Counted from the stretch's first letter, positions 1-7,687 are shown. The stretch is DNA of 32,903 bases from an uncultured Bacteroidales bacterium (GCA_944322575.1 CALUPK010000021.1:1-32903), one strand, 5' to 3'. Notes: generated by a model not told the origin, from the sequence alone. Program-made: numbers and translations.

Positions 1-138
1 GCGTCCATCGACCCCTTCGCCTACACCTACAACTACACGATGATCAGGCCTCAGGACGGACTCGCAGGACTGGCTGCCGACAGCCACAACTACAGCGCCT
101 TCGCGGCACCGACCATCAGAATCGGTTTCTGCTTCTAA
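1..138 (+). CDS. C-terminal end of an outer-membrane beta-barrel protein (partial)
   Basis: Frame 1 is open from the window edge to TAA at 136-138 and gives 45 residues. The piece alternates aromatic and polar residues (FAYTYNYTM near its start) and ends RIGFCF. A terminal aromatic residue on a final amphipathic strand is the usual BAM recognition signal of outer-membrane barrels. In this phylum a TonB-dependent (SusC-like) receptor or a smaller porin-like barrel is the likeliest owner. The start and diagnostic domains lie outside the window, so the family cannot be fixed. An intrinsic terminator follows 26 bases after the stop, so this is the last gene of its transcript. Confidence 0.6.
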   Translation, partial: ASIDPFAYTYNYTMIRPQDGLAGLAADSHNYSAFAAPTIRIGFCF

Positions 139-164
139 GCGGCACTGAACTATACGCATGACAA

Positions 165-197
165 GGGCGGCCCTGAATTATCGGGACCGCCCTTTTT
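165..197 (+). terminator. Intrinsic terminator after the barrel gene
   Basis: GGGCGGCCCTGA (165-176) pairs imperfectly with TCGGGACCGCCC (181-192), followed by five T residues (193-197). It ends the transcript of the upstream partial gene and lies just before the convergent gene's stop codon at 204-206. Confidence 0.8.
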
Positions 198-203
198 ATA
201 TCA

Positions 204-803
204 TCAGATGATTCTCCAGCCGCGCAGTTCCCTGCTCAGAACCGCCTCTTGCCCGCCGAGCAGGGAGTCGAGCAGGGCGTGGAACTGCGGCCCGTGGTCG
301 GGGTGGCGCAGGTGGCAGAGCTCATGCAGTATGACATAGTCCTGCAGGTGCTCCGGAAGGAGGATGAGGCGCATGTTGAGGTTGATATTGCCCCGGGTGG
401 AGCACGAGCCCCAGTTGGATACGTTGTTCTTTATGGCGATCCTGCCGTAGGAGAATCCGTACTGCGATGCTGCTGAGCGGAGCTTGGGGACGAGGATGGC
501 CCTTGCACGCTCCCGCATCCGCTCAAGCTCCGCCGGGTCGTCCGGAACAGAGGCGGTCTTGCCGTCCTGCACGGCCATGCGTTGCCGGAGCTCCTGACGC
601 CGCAGCGCTTCCTCCACCCATTGCCGCTTAGACATGAGAAAGCTGATGCCGGCGGACCAGGGCATGATCCGGGGCAAGGTTACCGTCACTCCGCGTCTTG
701 GCGACACGCTGATGCGCAGCCGGAGTGCCCCTGCCTTTTTGGTCATGCGGACATTTCCTATTCCCGGAACAGAGATGAGTTTCTGTAAGTTCGTATGGGG
801 CAT
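204..803 (-). CDS. YgjP-like zinc metallopeptidase (WLM/DUF45 domain)
   Basis: Predicted cytoplasmic zinc peptidase of the YgjP/WLM (SprT-like) group, 199 residues. The zinc motif HELCH is at residues 160-164, the presumed third ligand H170 follows in HPDHGPQF, and the family's WGSCS signature is at 131-135. The basic N-terminal half with a central helical stretch fits YgjP proteins, and there is no signal peptide. The start is ATG (CAT at 801-803), and a -7 box lies at 833-840 on the same strand. It is divergent from rpsO, and the two promoters overlap in the AT-rich gap. The substrate is unknown; family membership is clear from the motifs. Confidence 0.88.
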   Translation of the reverse strand: MPHTNLQKLISVPGIGNVRMTKKAGALRLRISVSPRRGVTVTLPRIMPWSAGISFLMSKRQWVEEALRRQELRQRMAVQDGKTASVPDDPAELERMRERARAILVPKLRSAASQYGFSYGRIAIKNNVSNWGSCSTRGNINLNMRLILLPEHLQDYVILHELCHLRHPDHGPQFHALLDSLLGGQEAVLSRELRGWRII

Positions 804-832
804 TGATTTGAATTTGATAGAAAATTTGCAGG

Positions 833-840
833 CAAAAGTA
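833..840 (-). promoter_or_regulatory. -7 promoter box of the YgjP-like gene
   Basis: Minus-strand TACTTTTG fits the Bacteroidota TAnnTTTG box, 29 bases upstream of the ATG. I see no TTTG at the expected -33 distance. Confidence 0.5.
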
Positions 841-862
841 GCGAAATTTGATTTTAATTACA

Positions 863-870
863 TATCTTTG
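863..870 (+). promoter_or_regulatory. -7 promoter box of rpsO-pnp
   Basis: TATCTTTG matches TAnnTTTG exactly. It leaves a leader of about 50 nt before the rpsO ATG at 927. A TTTG at 847-850 is only 12 bases upstream, too close for a standard -33 element. Confidence 0.65.
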
Positions 871-926
871 CATCCCCGATTTCGGGGAGAATACAGATTT
901 TTACTAATTTTAAACACTAAAGGTTT

Positions 927-1202
927 ATGGCAGAGTATCTTGCAGCAGACAAGAAGCAGGAGATTTTCGCTAAATACGGGAAGTCTAATACGGACACCGG
1001 CTCGGCTGAGAGTCAGATTGCTCTATTTTCCTACCGTATCGCTCATCTGACAGAACACCTTCGCAACAACAAGAAGGACTTCGGCACCCAGCGTGCCCTG
1101 CTCCGTCTTGTAGGTAAGAGGCGCCGCCTCCTCGACTACCTGAAGGCCAAAGATATTGAGAGATACAGGGAGATCGTCAAAGCACTCAACTTACGTAAGT
1201 AA
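927..1202 (+). CDS. rpsO: 30S ribosomal protein S15
   Basis: S15 binds the central domain of 16S rRNA (helices 20-22) early in small-subunit assembly. The 91-residue product is close to the usual 89 and shows the family core: GSAESQIALFSYRIAHLTEHL, then NNKKDFGTQRALLRLVGKRRRLLDYL, with conserved H and D/S contacts to rRNA. The ATG at 927 is the only start that gives the standard N-terminus. pnp follows 110 bases downstream, the very widespread rpsO-pnp order. A hairpin with a T-run between the two genes suggests partial termination, so pnp may be expressed at a fraction of the rpsO level. Confidence 0.98.
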   Translation: MAEYLAADKKQEIFAKYGKSNTDTGSAESQIALFSYRIAHLTEHLRNNKKDFGTQRALLRLVGKRRRLLDYLKAKDIERYREIVKALNLRK

Positions 1203-1225
1203 CGCTTTGGCATCGTAAGAGAAAC

Positions 1226-1259
1226 GGGGTTGTCAAGACAGACTGGGCAGCCCCTTTTT
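1226..1259 (+). terminator. Terminator/attenuator between rpsO and pnp
   Basis: GGGGTTG (1226-1232) pairs with CAGCCCC (1248-1254, one G-U pair), followed by T5. The loop holds a short TGTC/GACA inverted repeat. Because rpsO and pnp are normally co-transcribed, this is probably a leaky terminator. pnp has no clear TAnnTTTG box of its own. Confidence 0.7.
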
Positions 1260-1312
1260 CTTAAATGCCTACGGCAGGCTCTCATAATGGCAGACACAAT
1301 TAGAAGGAATAT

Positions 1313-3559
1313 ATGAATATAGTTAAGAAAACCATCACAATGGGTGATGGAACGATCGTAGAGATCGAGACCGGTAAACTTGCCAAGCAGGCGGCCGGTT
1401 CGGTAGTCGTAAAGGTCGGCGGTACCATGCTGCTGGCCACAGTCACATGTGCAAAGGACGCCAAGGAGGATGTGGACTTCATGCCTCTGTCGGTGGAGTA
1501 CAAGGAAAAATATGCTGCTGCGGGCCGCTATCCCGGAGGATTCCTCAAGAGGGAGGGCCGCGCTTCGGATTCAGAGATCTTAGTTGCAAGGCTCGTGGAC
1601 AGGGCCCTGCGTCCCCTCTTCCCCGATGATTTCCATGCAGAGGTATTCGTAAATGTGCTTCTGATCTCCGCTGACAAGCAGAACATGCCTGATTCCTATG
1701 CGGGTCTGGCTGCATCCGCTGCTTTGGCAGTGAGCGATATTCCCTGGCACGGTCCCATCTCGGAGGTAAGGGTTGCCCGTATCGGCGGCAAGTTTGTGAT
1801 CAATCCTACTTTCGATATAGTAAAGGATGCTGATATCGACTTGATAGTCGCCGCCACCGAGGAGAACATCATGATGGTGGAGGGCGAGATGAACGAGGTG
1901 AGCGAGGCCGAGATGCTCGAGGCCATCAAGTGCGCCCACGAGGCCATCAAGGGCCAGTGCCGTGCTCAGAAGGAGTTGATGGAGGAGGTAGGCAAGGTGG
2001 AGAAGAAGGCCTACTGCCACGAGGTCAATGACGAGGACCTGCGCAAGGCCGTTCACGACTACTGCTATGACAAGTGCTACGCCATTGCCAAGAGCGGTCT
2101 GGCCAAGCATGAGCGCGAGGATGCATTCGACGCTCTCAAGGAAGAATTCATGGAGACCATCCCCGAAGAGGAGAGAGAGGAGAAGGCCATGATGGTAAGC
2201 AGATATTACGGCGCTGTGGAGAAAGAGGCCATGCGCCGCATGATCATAGACGAGGGTGTGCGTCTTGACGGACGCAGCACTACTCAGATCCGTCCGATCT
2301 GGTGCGAGGTGGGCTATCTGCCCGGTGCGCACGGCTCGGCCATCTTCACCCGCGGCGAGACCCAGTCCCTGTCGACTGTGACCCTCGGTACCAAGATGGA
2401 CATGAAGGAGCTGGACGAGGTGCTGGTTCAGGATACCCAGCAGTTCGTGCTGCACTACAACTTCCCTCCCTTCGCCACCGGTGAGGCCAAGCCCCAGAGA
2501 GGTGTGGGCCGCAGGGAGATCGGTCACGGCAACCTGGCATGGAGGGCCCTCAAGCCCGTAGTACCCGTGGGCGAGGAGAATCCCTACGCTGTCCGCGTGG
2601 TGTCCGATATCCTCGAGTCCAACGGCTCTTCTTCCATGGCTACAGTCTGCGCCGGTACCTTAGCCCTGATGGACTGCGGCGTGAAGATCAAGAAGCCCGT
2701 AGCCGGTATCGCCATGGGTCTGATCTCCGATGAGAAGACAGGCAAGTTCGTGGTGCTCTCCGATATCCTCGGCGATGAGGACCACCTCGGAGACATGGAC
2801 TTCAAGGTGACCGGAACCAAGGACGGCATCACCGCCACGCAGATGGACATCAAGGTGGACGGACTGCCCTACGAGGTTCTCGAGCAGGCTTTAGCTCAGG
2901 CCAAGGAAGGCCGTGCCCACATCATGGGCGAGATGCTCAAGACCATCTCCGAGCCCCGCGCCGACTACCGTCCCAACGTTCCCCGTATCGTGCAGATCAC
3001 CATACCTTCCGAGTTCATCGGAGCCGTTATCGGCACCGGCGGCAAGGTTATCCAGGAGATACAGAAGACTACCGGCACCACCATCACCATCACAGAGGAG
3101 GGTGACAAGGGCATCATCGATATCTTTGGTGAGAACAAGGAGTCCATGGACGCCGCTCTGGCCCGTATCAAGGCCATCACCACTGTACCTGAGGTCGGTG
3201 AGACATACCACGGCAAGGTAGTGTCAATCCTCGAGTTCGGTGCTTTCGTGGAGATTCTGCCCGGTAAGGAAGGCCTGCTGCATATCTCCGAGCTCGACTA
3301 CAAGAAGGTCGACAAGGTGGAGGATGTACTCCAGGTAGGTGACGAGGTGGATGTCAAGCTCCTCGAAATCGACCAGAAGACCGGCAAGATGAGGCTCTCC
3401 CGCAGGGCTCTGCTGCCCGCTCCCGAAGGATGGGTGGAGCATGAGCGCAAGCCCCGTCTCAACGGAGCTTCCAACGGCGGCGGCCGCGGAGGCCGTGACC
3501 GTGGAGGCGACCGTGGCAGAGGTCCCCGTCGCGACGGCGATAAAGGCGGACGCCGATAA
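1313..3559 (+). CDS. pnp: Polyribonucleotide nucleotidyltransferase (PNPase)
   Basis: Phosphorolytic 3'-5' exoribonuclease involved in mRNA turnover, 748 residues (typical 700-750). Two RNase PH-like domains lie at about 10-145 and 325-545, separated by a helical linker. The active-site acidic cluster [11 protein letters not shown] is at 486-496. A KH domain has its loop [10 protein letters not shown] at about 569-578, and an S1 domain lies at about 632-703 ([17 protein letters not shown]). From about residue 716 the tail is low-complexity, rich in Gly, Arg and Asp (RGG/RDRGG units), probably an additional RNA-binding tail. The start is ATG; no upstream alternative gives the conserved beginning. 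Confidence 0.98.
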   Translation: MNIVKKTITMGDGTIVEIETGKLAKQAAGSVVVKVGGTMLLATVTCAKDAKEDVDFMPLSVEYKEKYAAAGRYPGGFLKREGRASDSEILVARLVDRALRPLFPDDFHAEVFVNVLLISADKQNMPDSYAGLAASAALAVSDIPWHGPISEVRVARIGGKFVINPTFDIVKDADIDLIVAATEENIMMVEGEMNEVSEAEMLEAIKCAHEAIKGQCRAQKELMEEVGKVEKKAYCHEVNDEDLRKAVHDYCYDKCYAIAKSGLAKHEREDAFDALKEEFMETIPEEEREEKAMMVSRYYGAVEKEAMRRMIIDEGVRLDGRSTTQIRPIWCEVGYLPGAHGSAIFTRGETQSLSTVTLGTKMDMKELDEVLVQDTQQFVLHYNFPPFATGEAKPQRGVGRREIGHGNLAWRALKPVVPVGEENPYAVRVVSDILESNGSSSMATVCAGTLALMDCGVKIKKPVAGIAMGLISDEKTGKFVVLSDILGDEDHLGDMDFKVTGTKDGITATQMDIKVDGLPYEVLEQALAQAKEGRAHIMGEMLKTISEPRADYRPNVPRIVQITIPSEFIGAVIGTGGKVIQEIQKTTGTTITITEEGDKGIIDIFGENKESMDAALARIKAITTVPEVGETYHGKVVSILEFGAFVEILPGKEGLLHISELDYKKVDKVEDVLQVGDEVDVKLLEIDQKTGKMRLSRRALLPAPEGWVEHERKPRLNGASNGGGRGGRDRGGDRGRGPRRDGDKGGRR

Positions 3560-3587
3560 GTTCGTTCAACTGTAGACCGTACAAGTA

Positions 3588-3623
3588 ACGTGTGTCTCCC
3601 ATTGCGGGCGGCACACGTTTTTT
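3588..3623 (+). terminator. Intrinsic terminator of pnp
   Basis: ACGTGTG (3588-3594) pairs with CACACGT (3612-3618), with further CCC/GGG pairing inside, followed by six T residues (3618-3623). It lies 29 bases after the pnp stop. Confidence 0.88.
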
Positions 3624-3630
3624 GTTTAGC

Positions 3631-3692
3631 GGGAGCGGTGCATCTTATCAAGATGCTGATAATAAGCAGCTGCCGTAGTCAAAGCGCTCCCG
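3631..3692. repeat. Structured intergenic repeat, unit 1
   Basis: The unit is bounded by GGGAGCG (3631-3637) and its exact complement CGCTCCC (3685-3691). Inside is a perfect 7-bp hairpin GCATCTT-atc-AAGATGC (3640-3656), then CTGATAAT (3656-3663) and the palindrome GCAGCTGC (3666-3673). A second, diverged copy starts 85 bases downstream in the same orientation. No reading frame is evident. The unit lies between two convergent genes, downstream of the pnp terminator. Confidence 0.6.
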
Positions 3693-3715
3693 AGACACCC
3701 TTATAACATCTCTTG

Positions 3716-3777
3716 GGGAGCGTGTTGTATTGTTAATGTTCTGATAATCAATATATGACGTGCGGAGAGCGCTCCGG
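3716..3777. repeat. Structured intergenic repeat, unit 2
   Basis: Direct copy of the 3631-3692 unit at an 85-base offset. GGGAGCG (3716-3722), CTGATAAT (3741-3748) and AGCGCTCC (3768-3775) occupy the same relative positions as in unit 1. The interior between them has diverged but can form its own hairpin, TATTGTTA (3728-3735) with TAA-T-CAATA (3745-3753). The GGAGCG/CGCTCC ends (3717-3722, 3770-3775) can form the outer stem. A local CGGAG/CTCCG hairpin (3763-3776) competes with that stem. Confidence 0.55.
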
Positions 3778-3803
3778 CAAGAGTTTGCAGTGGGGGAGAG
3801 CCG

Positions 3804-4721
3804 TCAGATCAGCCGTCCCTGATAGGTCTCACGCTGCTCTAACCGCTGCTCGAGAAGGCGGATGAGCTCGGTGTTGCGTAGAAGTCCCCAGGGGGTGGAG
3901 TTGACGAAGCGGGGCGGAACCTCTCCGGCGAAACGCTCGATGTACAGGTCCGGGCGGAGGCGCTCGAGCAGGTCGGCAATGAAGTCTAAATACTCGTCAA
4001 GGGAGAATGTCACGAAGTCGGAGGGATGCGAGGCGAACTCCCGCTCCATGGCGGTGCCGCGGACGATCTGCAGCTGATGGAACTTGACTGAGTGCAGCGG
4101 CATCTTATTTATAATAGGTGCGTAGGCTATCATGTCCTCGACCGTCTCTCCCGGCAACCCGAAGATGAAGTGTGCGCCCTGAGTAAGTCCACGGGCAGCC
4201 GTCATTTCCACGGCGCGTACCGCATCCTCAAAAGAATGCCCCCGGTTTATGCGCTGCAGGGTCCGGTCGTAGACGGACTCTATGCCGTATTCGATGACCA
4301 CCACGTGATCCCGGGCTAAGGATGCAAGATAGTCTATCTTGGCTTCGTCTACGCAGTCGGGCCGGGTACCGATGACGATGCCGGCCACCAGTGGGTGGGA
4401 GAGGGCTTCCTCATACACCTCCCGCAGCCTTTCGAGAGGTGCGTAGGTGTTGGAGTAGGGCTGGAAGTAGGCTAAGAACTTCTCCGCCTTGCGGTAGCGT
4501 ATCCGGTGGAACTTGATGCCCTCGTCGATCTGTTTGTGAATAGGAATGCCAGCTGTACTGTAGCCCGGGTGAAAGGCGGCGTTGTCGCAGTACGTGCAGC
4601 CGCCGGTCCCGACCAGTCCGTCCCGGTTGGGGCATGTGAAGCCGGCGTCCACAACGACTTTCTGCAGACGCTCACCGTATGTTTTCTTGAAATAGCCTAT
4701 GTAGGAATTGTATCTGCCCAC
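3804..4721 (-). CDS. YhcC-like radical SAM protein (TIGR01212 family)
   Basis: 305 residues of the YhcC-type radical SAM family, whose reaction is not settled. The 4Fe-4S/SAM cluster cysteines are C30, C42 and C45 in AGFTCPNRDG and GCTYCDN, spaced C-x11-C-x2-C as is typical here. IGTRPDC (about 117-123), the GQ/GES-like IEYGIESV and HFIFGLPGE follow the Elp3-like barrel pattern. The start is GTG (CAC at 4719-4721), because no ATG gives the conserved RYNSYIGYFKK beginning. It begins 12 bases after the yhcH-like stop, so it is the last gene of a three-gene minus-strand operon. Confidence 0.9.
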   Translation of the reverse strand: MGRYNSYIGYFKKTYGERLQKVVVDAGFTCPNRDGLVGTGGCTYCDNAAFHPGYSTAGIPIHKQIDEGIKFHRIRYRKAEKFLAYFQPYSNTYAPLERLREVYEEALSHPLVAGIVIGTRPDCVDEAKIDYLASLARDHVVVIEYGIESVYDRTLQRINRGHSFEDAVRAVEMTAARGLTQGAHFIFGLPGETVEDMIAYAPIINKMPLHSVKFHQLQIVRGTAMEREFASHPSDFVTFSLDEYLDFIADLLERLRPDLYIERFAGEVPPRFVNSTPWGLLRNTELIRLLEQRLEQRETYQGRLI

Positions 4722-4733
4722 GGCCCAAGCAGT

Positions 4734-5180
4734 CTATAACCGGACCTTGAATACGGCCTTGCGGACTTCTCCGTCCCCGATCAGGGGTGCGTGGCAGTCC
4801 TGGGGGAAGCAGATGACCATGTTGTCGTCCCCGTAGCTGATATAGGCCTCGGGCTCTTCCTTGAGGAAGGCCACGTCTTTCTCGGCATTGTAGTCCACGT
4901 TGACACCCATGCACTTGGCCCTGTCGCGGAAGCCGATAATCTCGGTCCCTTCCAGAACCACGTGGATGTCTATGAAGGAGTCGTGTACTTCTATGGGAGA
5001 TTCGGACTCGTCCTTGCACTGTGCGGTGGATACGGTACACCAGATATTGTCCTCCTCGATGACGTGCTTGCCCTCGGAGAGGGTGTGCAGGTCGTTCTTG
5101 CGGATGAATTCCAGCACCTTGCCGAAGGAAGCGTGCAGATTGACGTATTTTTCGAAGCTTTTGAGTGAGTCGAGTATCAT
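4734..5180 (-). CDS. YhcH/YjgK/YiaL family protein (DUF386, TabA/EbgC-like)
   Basis: 148-residue cupin-like protein, a normal family length. Candidate metal ligands are H66 in EVHDSF, H73 in DIHVVLEG and H130 in FPQDCHAP. E64 and the GFRDRAKC segment also match the family. Members include TabA and EbgC and are linked to sialic acid or sugar metabolism and to biofilm phenotypes. The enzymatic role is mostly undefined, and no sugar genes lie beside it here. The start is ATG, and the gene lies between the DUF4105 and radical SAM genes on the same strand. Confidence 0.88.
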   Translation of the reverse strand: MILDSLKSFEKYVNLHASFGKVLEFIRKNDLHTLSEGKHVIEEDNIWCTVSTAQCKDESESPIEVHDSFIDIHVVLEGTEIIGFRDRAKCMGVNVDYNAEKDVAFLKEEPEAYISYGDDNMVICFPQDCHAPLIGDGEVRKAVFKVRL

Positions 5181-5193
5181 ATCGTATAGCAGT

Positions 5194-6342
5194 TTAATAT
5201 TTCCGGTATATGGCTCTTCGGCTCAGTGCCATGAGTACGGTGAGCAGAATGATGACGGCTGTGGCCGGATGGAATGTCTGCGGCAGCAGCCACGAGCAGA
5301 TCAGCCCTATGCCGGCAACGGCTGCGAGCAGGTCTATGATCATGTTCTTGGCCCAGCAGCTGGGCATGCAGACCGGTATGAGGAAGAGGGGGTTCATCCA
5401 CAGCAGGTTCCAGTTGTCGGCTGTCCACACGTGGTGGGTGGCGAACCACATAAGGCAGATGATGATGCCTCCTATGCCCAGGATGACGTACAGGAGCGTT
5501 GAGCAGATGCTCATGAATTTCCACTTGTTTCCGCTGCGCAGGTAGAATACTATGTACAGGACGAACAGCAGGGTAAAGACTGTGAACGGGCTGGATGCCT
5601 TGGACAGGATGTCCTTCCATCTGCCCGGCTCCGGCGCCGGGGATGAGAGGGTGCTGCCGGCGGAGGCCAGCGGGGTGCCTTCCATTTCAGTATTGCAGTA
5701 GTTCATCAGTACTTCAGAAAGGCGGTCGGGCAGGAAGGCGGTCTCCCTTACGGTAATCTCCCGGTCAACCCTTGCCCCCAGTATCAGGTCAATGCCGAAC
5801 ATCATCCAGCGGCGGTCGCCGACCAGACGGGTAAGTTCGTCACGGTAGGTCATGCCGGTCAGGGTATCTTTTATGCTGAAGTCCTTGCTGCGGTCAAAAA
5901 TGTCCCGTATGCGGGTGGCGCAGTTGTCCTGCAGGAAGTCGTAGAGGTAGTACCGGTTGGACGGTTTGTAGTTATCTATTAGGAATGAGTAGAGTTCGGC
6001 AGTCTGTAACGGGGTGAGGCTGAGCTTCTGCTCGGAGATGCCGCGTCCGGTGGCGTCGTATGACCGCTTGAACTGCTGGAAAGAGGTTACGGACAGAAAA
6101 TAGTTGAGGTCCCCGCGCAGGAAGTTGAGCATGAAATGCGGCTCCTGGAAACTGAAGGTGCCGTAGTTGAAGACCATGTCGCGCCCGTTCCGGAGATCCT
6201 TGACTCTCAGGGCCGAATGCCCGAATGCAGAGGAAATGTCCCGTCCTTGGGAACAGGTGAGAAGTGATATGCTGAGCGAGTCCCGGGCTCCGGCGCCGAG
6301 GTTCATGATGGCCAGAAGGAATATAAGTAGTATCCGTTTCAT
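5194..6342 (-). CDS. DUF4105 (Lnb N-terminal periplasmic) membrane protein
   Basis: 382 residues. A signal peptide (MKRILLIFLLAIMNLGAGA) is followed by a periplasmic domain to about residue 240, then about five hydrophobic helices at roughly 252-268, 280-300, 313-330, 335-353 and 360-375. The soluble part carries the DUF4105 signatures FGHSALRV (H42), FNYGTFSF and DNCATRIRD (C141). The invariant His before the Cys recalls permuted NlpC/P60-type thiol hydrolases, which would make it a peptidase or acyl hydrolase; this is inference. It is the first gene of a minus-strand operon. It is divergent from an NlpC/P60 peptidase across 45 bases. Confidence 0.85.
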   Translation of the reverse strand: MKRILLIFLLAIMNLGAGARDSLSISLLTCSQGRDISSAFGHSALRVKDLRNGRDMVFNYGTFSFQEPHFMLNFLRGDLNYFLSVTSFQQFKRSYDATGRGISEQKLSLTPLQTAELYSFLIDNYKPSNRYYLYDFLQDNCATRIRDIFDRSKDFSIKDTLTGMTYRDELTRLVGDRRWMMFGIDLILGARVDREITVRETAFLPDRLSEVLMNYCNTEMEGTPLASAGSTLSSPAPEPGRWKDILSKASSPFTVFTLLFVLYIVFYLRSGNKWKFMSICSTLLYVILGIGGIIICLMWFATHHVWTADNWNLLWMNPLFLIPVCMPSCWAKNMIIDLLAAVAGIGLICSWLLPQTFHPATAVIILLTVLMALSRRAIYRKY

Positions 6343-6353
6343 AATAAATTTTT

Positions 6354-6361
6354 CAAAAATA
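6354..6361 (-). promoter_or_regulatory. -7 promoter box of the DUF4105 operon
   Basis: Minus-strand TATTTTTG fits TAnnTTTG. It ends only 11 bases before the ATG (6340-6342), so the leader would be a few bases at most. No -33 TTTG is seen. Confidence 0.5.
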
Positions 6362-6374
6362 AGAAAAACTCGCC

Positions 6375-6382
6375 TATATTTG
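6375..6382 (+). promoter_or_regulatory. -7 promoter box of the NlpC/P60 gene
   Basis: TATATTTG ends five bases before the ATG at 6388. If used, transcription would start at or next to the start codon, giving a leaderless mRNA. It lies back to back with the divergent box at 6354-6361. Confidence 0.55.
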
Positions 6383-6387
6383 CAGGA

Positions 6388-7350
6388 ATGAAGAAAGTTT
6401 TGCTCATATTTCTGTTCCTTATCCTGTTCTCCCCACTGCGGGCGGAGGTCCGGAAGAGCATGGCGCTGGTCTCAGTGTCAGTTACAGATATGAAGAAATC
6501 TCCTGATTATCAGTCTGAGACAGTCTCTCAGGCCATGATGGGCACTCCTGTGAAGGTTACAGGAAAGGAAAGTTACTGGTATTCCATCGTAACACCTGAG
6601 GGATATGAGGGCTGGACTACAGAACAGAACATCGCTCTGCTTACGGAGGATGAGCTGGAGGAATGGAAGCAGGCGGAGCGTCTGATCGTCAAGGATTATT
6701 TCATACTTGTGACGGAGGCTCCGGAAGAAGGGACAGCAGTCCTTTCAGACTGTGTGATGGGTAATATTATAGAAAAGGACAATGCTCCGGAGCAGAAAGG
6801 CTTCACACCGGTGATTCTGCCCGACGGACGGAAGGGGTTTGTCCCTGCCGGCAGCGTGGCTCCGCTGAAGGAATGGATGGAGGAGGCGGCCGCTCCGACG
6901 GGAGATGACATAGTCGCCACGGCCAAGCTTTTCACAGGATTTCCCTATCTTTGGGGAGGGCTGTCCCCTAAAGGTGTGGACTGCAGTGGCTTAGTGAAGC
7001 TGAGTTATTTTCTTAACGGAATCATTCTGCTGCGGGACGCTTCCCAGCAGATAGGGACCGGCGGAGTGCTGGATGCCGGCGATATCGTGGGTAACCTTCA
7101 GGCAGGCGACCTGGTGTTTTTCGGTCGCAGCGCTACGGATACACGCGGCAGGAGTGTCAGCCATGTGGGCATCTGCATGGGAGACGGAATGATGATTCAT
7201 TCGTCCCTGCGGGTGAGGATCAATTCACTGCTGCCGGGACGGCCCGACTCCTACACCGGCAAGAAGATAGTGGGGGCCTGCCGTATCCTCGGACATCAGG
7301 ACACTGAGCCGGGGATAGTGACGGTTCTGAAGCATCCGTGGTATTTTTAG
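6388..7350 (+). CDS. Exported NlpC/P60 (C40) cell-wall peptidase with SH3-like domains
   Basis: 320 residues. A signal peptide (MKKVLLIFLFLILFSPLRA) precedes two SH3b-like segments (about 25-95 and 100-160), then a C-terminal NlpC/P60 domain from about 172. The catalytic Cys is C199 in GVDCSGLVK, the His is H259 in SVSHVGIC, and the third polar residue is H271 in MIHSS; DLVFF lies at 241-245. The family hydrolyses gamma-D-Glu-diamino acid bonds in peptidoglycan stem peptides, with SH3b domains helping positioning. The C-x59-H-x11-H order is complete, so it should be active in the periplasm. The ATG start gives a well-formed signal peptide. Confidence 0.93.
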   Translation: MKKVLLIFLFLILFSPLRAEVRKSMALVSVSVTDMKKSPDYQSETVSQAMMGTPVKVTGKESYWYSIVTPEGYEGWTTEQNIALLTEDELEEWKQAERLIVKDYFILVTEAPEEGTAVLSDCVMGNIIEKDNAPEQKGFTPVILPDGRKGFVPAGSVAPLKEWMEEAAAPTGDDIVATAKLFTGFPYLWGGLSPKGVDCSGLVKLSYFLNGIILLRDASQQIGTGGVLDAGDIVGNLQAGDLVFFGRSATDTRGRSVSHVGICMGDGMMIHSSLRVRINSLLPGRPDSYTGKKIVGACRILGHQDTEPGIVTVLKHPWYF

Positions 7351-7375
7351 GAAAGTTAACAGTTTATAATTTATA

Positions 7376-7385
7376 AATCGCGATT
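7376..7385. promoter_or_regulatory. Palindrome directly before the 93-residue gene
   Basis: AATCGCGATT is a perfect 10-base palindrome ending three bases before the ATG at 7389. An AT-rich inverted repeat TTTATA/TATAAA lies just upstream. It could be an operator or a translation-control site, or it could be chance. Confidence 0.25.
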
Positions 7386-7388
7386 ATC

Positions 7389-7670
7389 ATGAATTTAAGA
7401 GTTATCAAAAAAGACATCAACTACATGGTGGATGAGTTCGTTTCAGACGCAGTCATCAGCATGAGTTTCCACGACGACAACGAGAAGGCCGAGCAGATAG
7501 TCAGCCTTATCAACGAAGTTCTTGACCTCAGGGACGAGATGCTGTCTAAAGTCAGCCATCCCGAGGGAGACAAGAGAGCATATTACCGCAACCTCACCGA
7601 CGAGCTGCTCAGCGCTCTCGATGTAAAATACGACAGTCTCAGTGCAATAGTGGCCAAGAAAGCCGAGTAA
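7389..7670 (+). CDS. Small conserved hypothetical protein
   Basis: 93 acidic, mostly helical residues with no signal peptide or membrane segment. The beginning NLRVIKKDINYMVDEFVSDA and the later KVSHPEGDKRAYYRNLTDELLSALDVKYDSL resemble, from memory, an uncharacterised Bacteroidales protein of about 95-105 residues. Codon use matches the neighbours and the ATG is preceded by AT-rich sequence, which supports a real gene. It lies 38 bases after the NlpC/P60 gene and 17 bases before guaB, so it is probably co-transcribed with guaB. I cannot assign a function. Confidence 0.75.
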   Translation: MNLRVIKKDINYMVDEFVSDAVISMSFHDDNEKAEQIVSLINEVLDLRDEMLSKVSHPEGDKRAYYRNLTDELLSALDVKYDSLSAIVAKKAE

Positions 7671-7687
7671 ATCCAGGAGCGGCCGCT

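Noticed and set aside
847-850. TTTG as -33 element of the rpsO promoter
   Set aside because: The spacer to the -7 box is only 12 bases, outside the usual 19-21.
1203-1312. Riboswitch or S15-binding leader between rpsO and pnp
   Set aside because: Only a simple terminator-like hairpin is visible; no conserved ligand-binding core or S15-type pseudoknot could be drawn with confidence.
1580-2527. Long open frame (about 315 codons) antisense to pnp
   Set aside because: Shadow of PNPase with low-complexity Leu/His content and no promoter or plausible start context.
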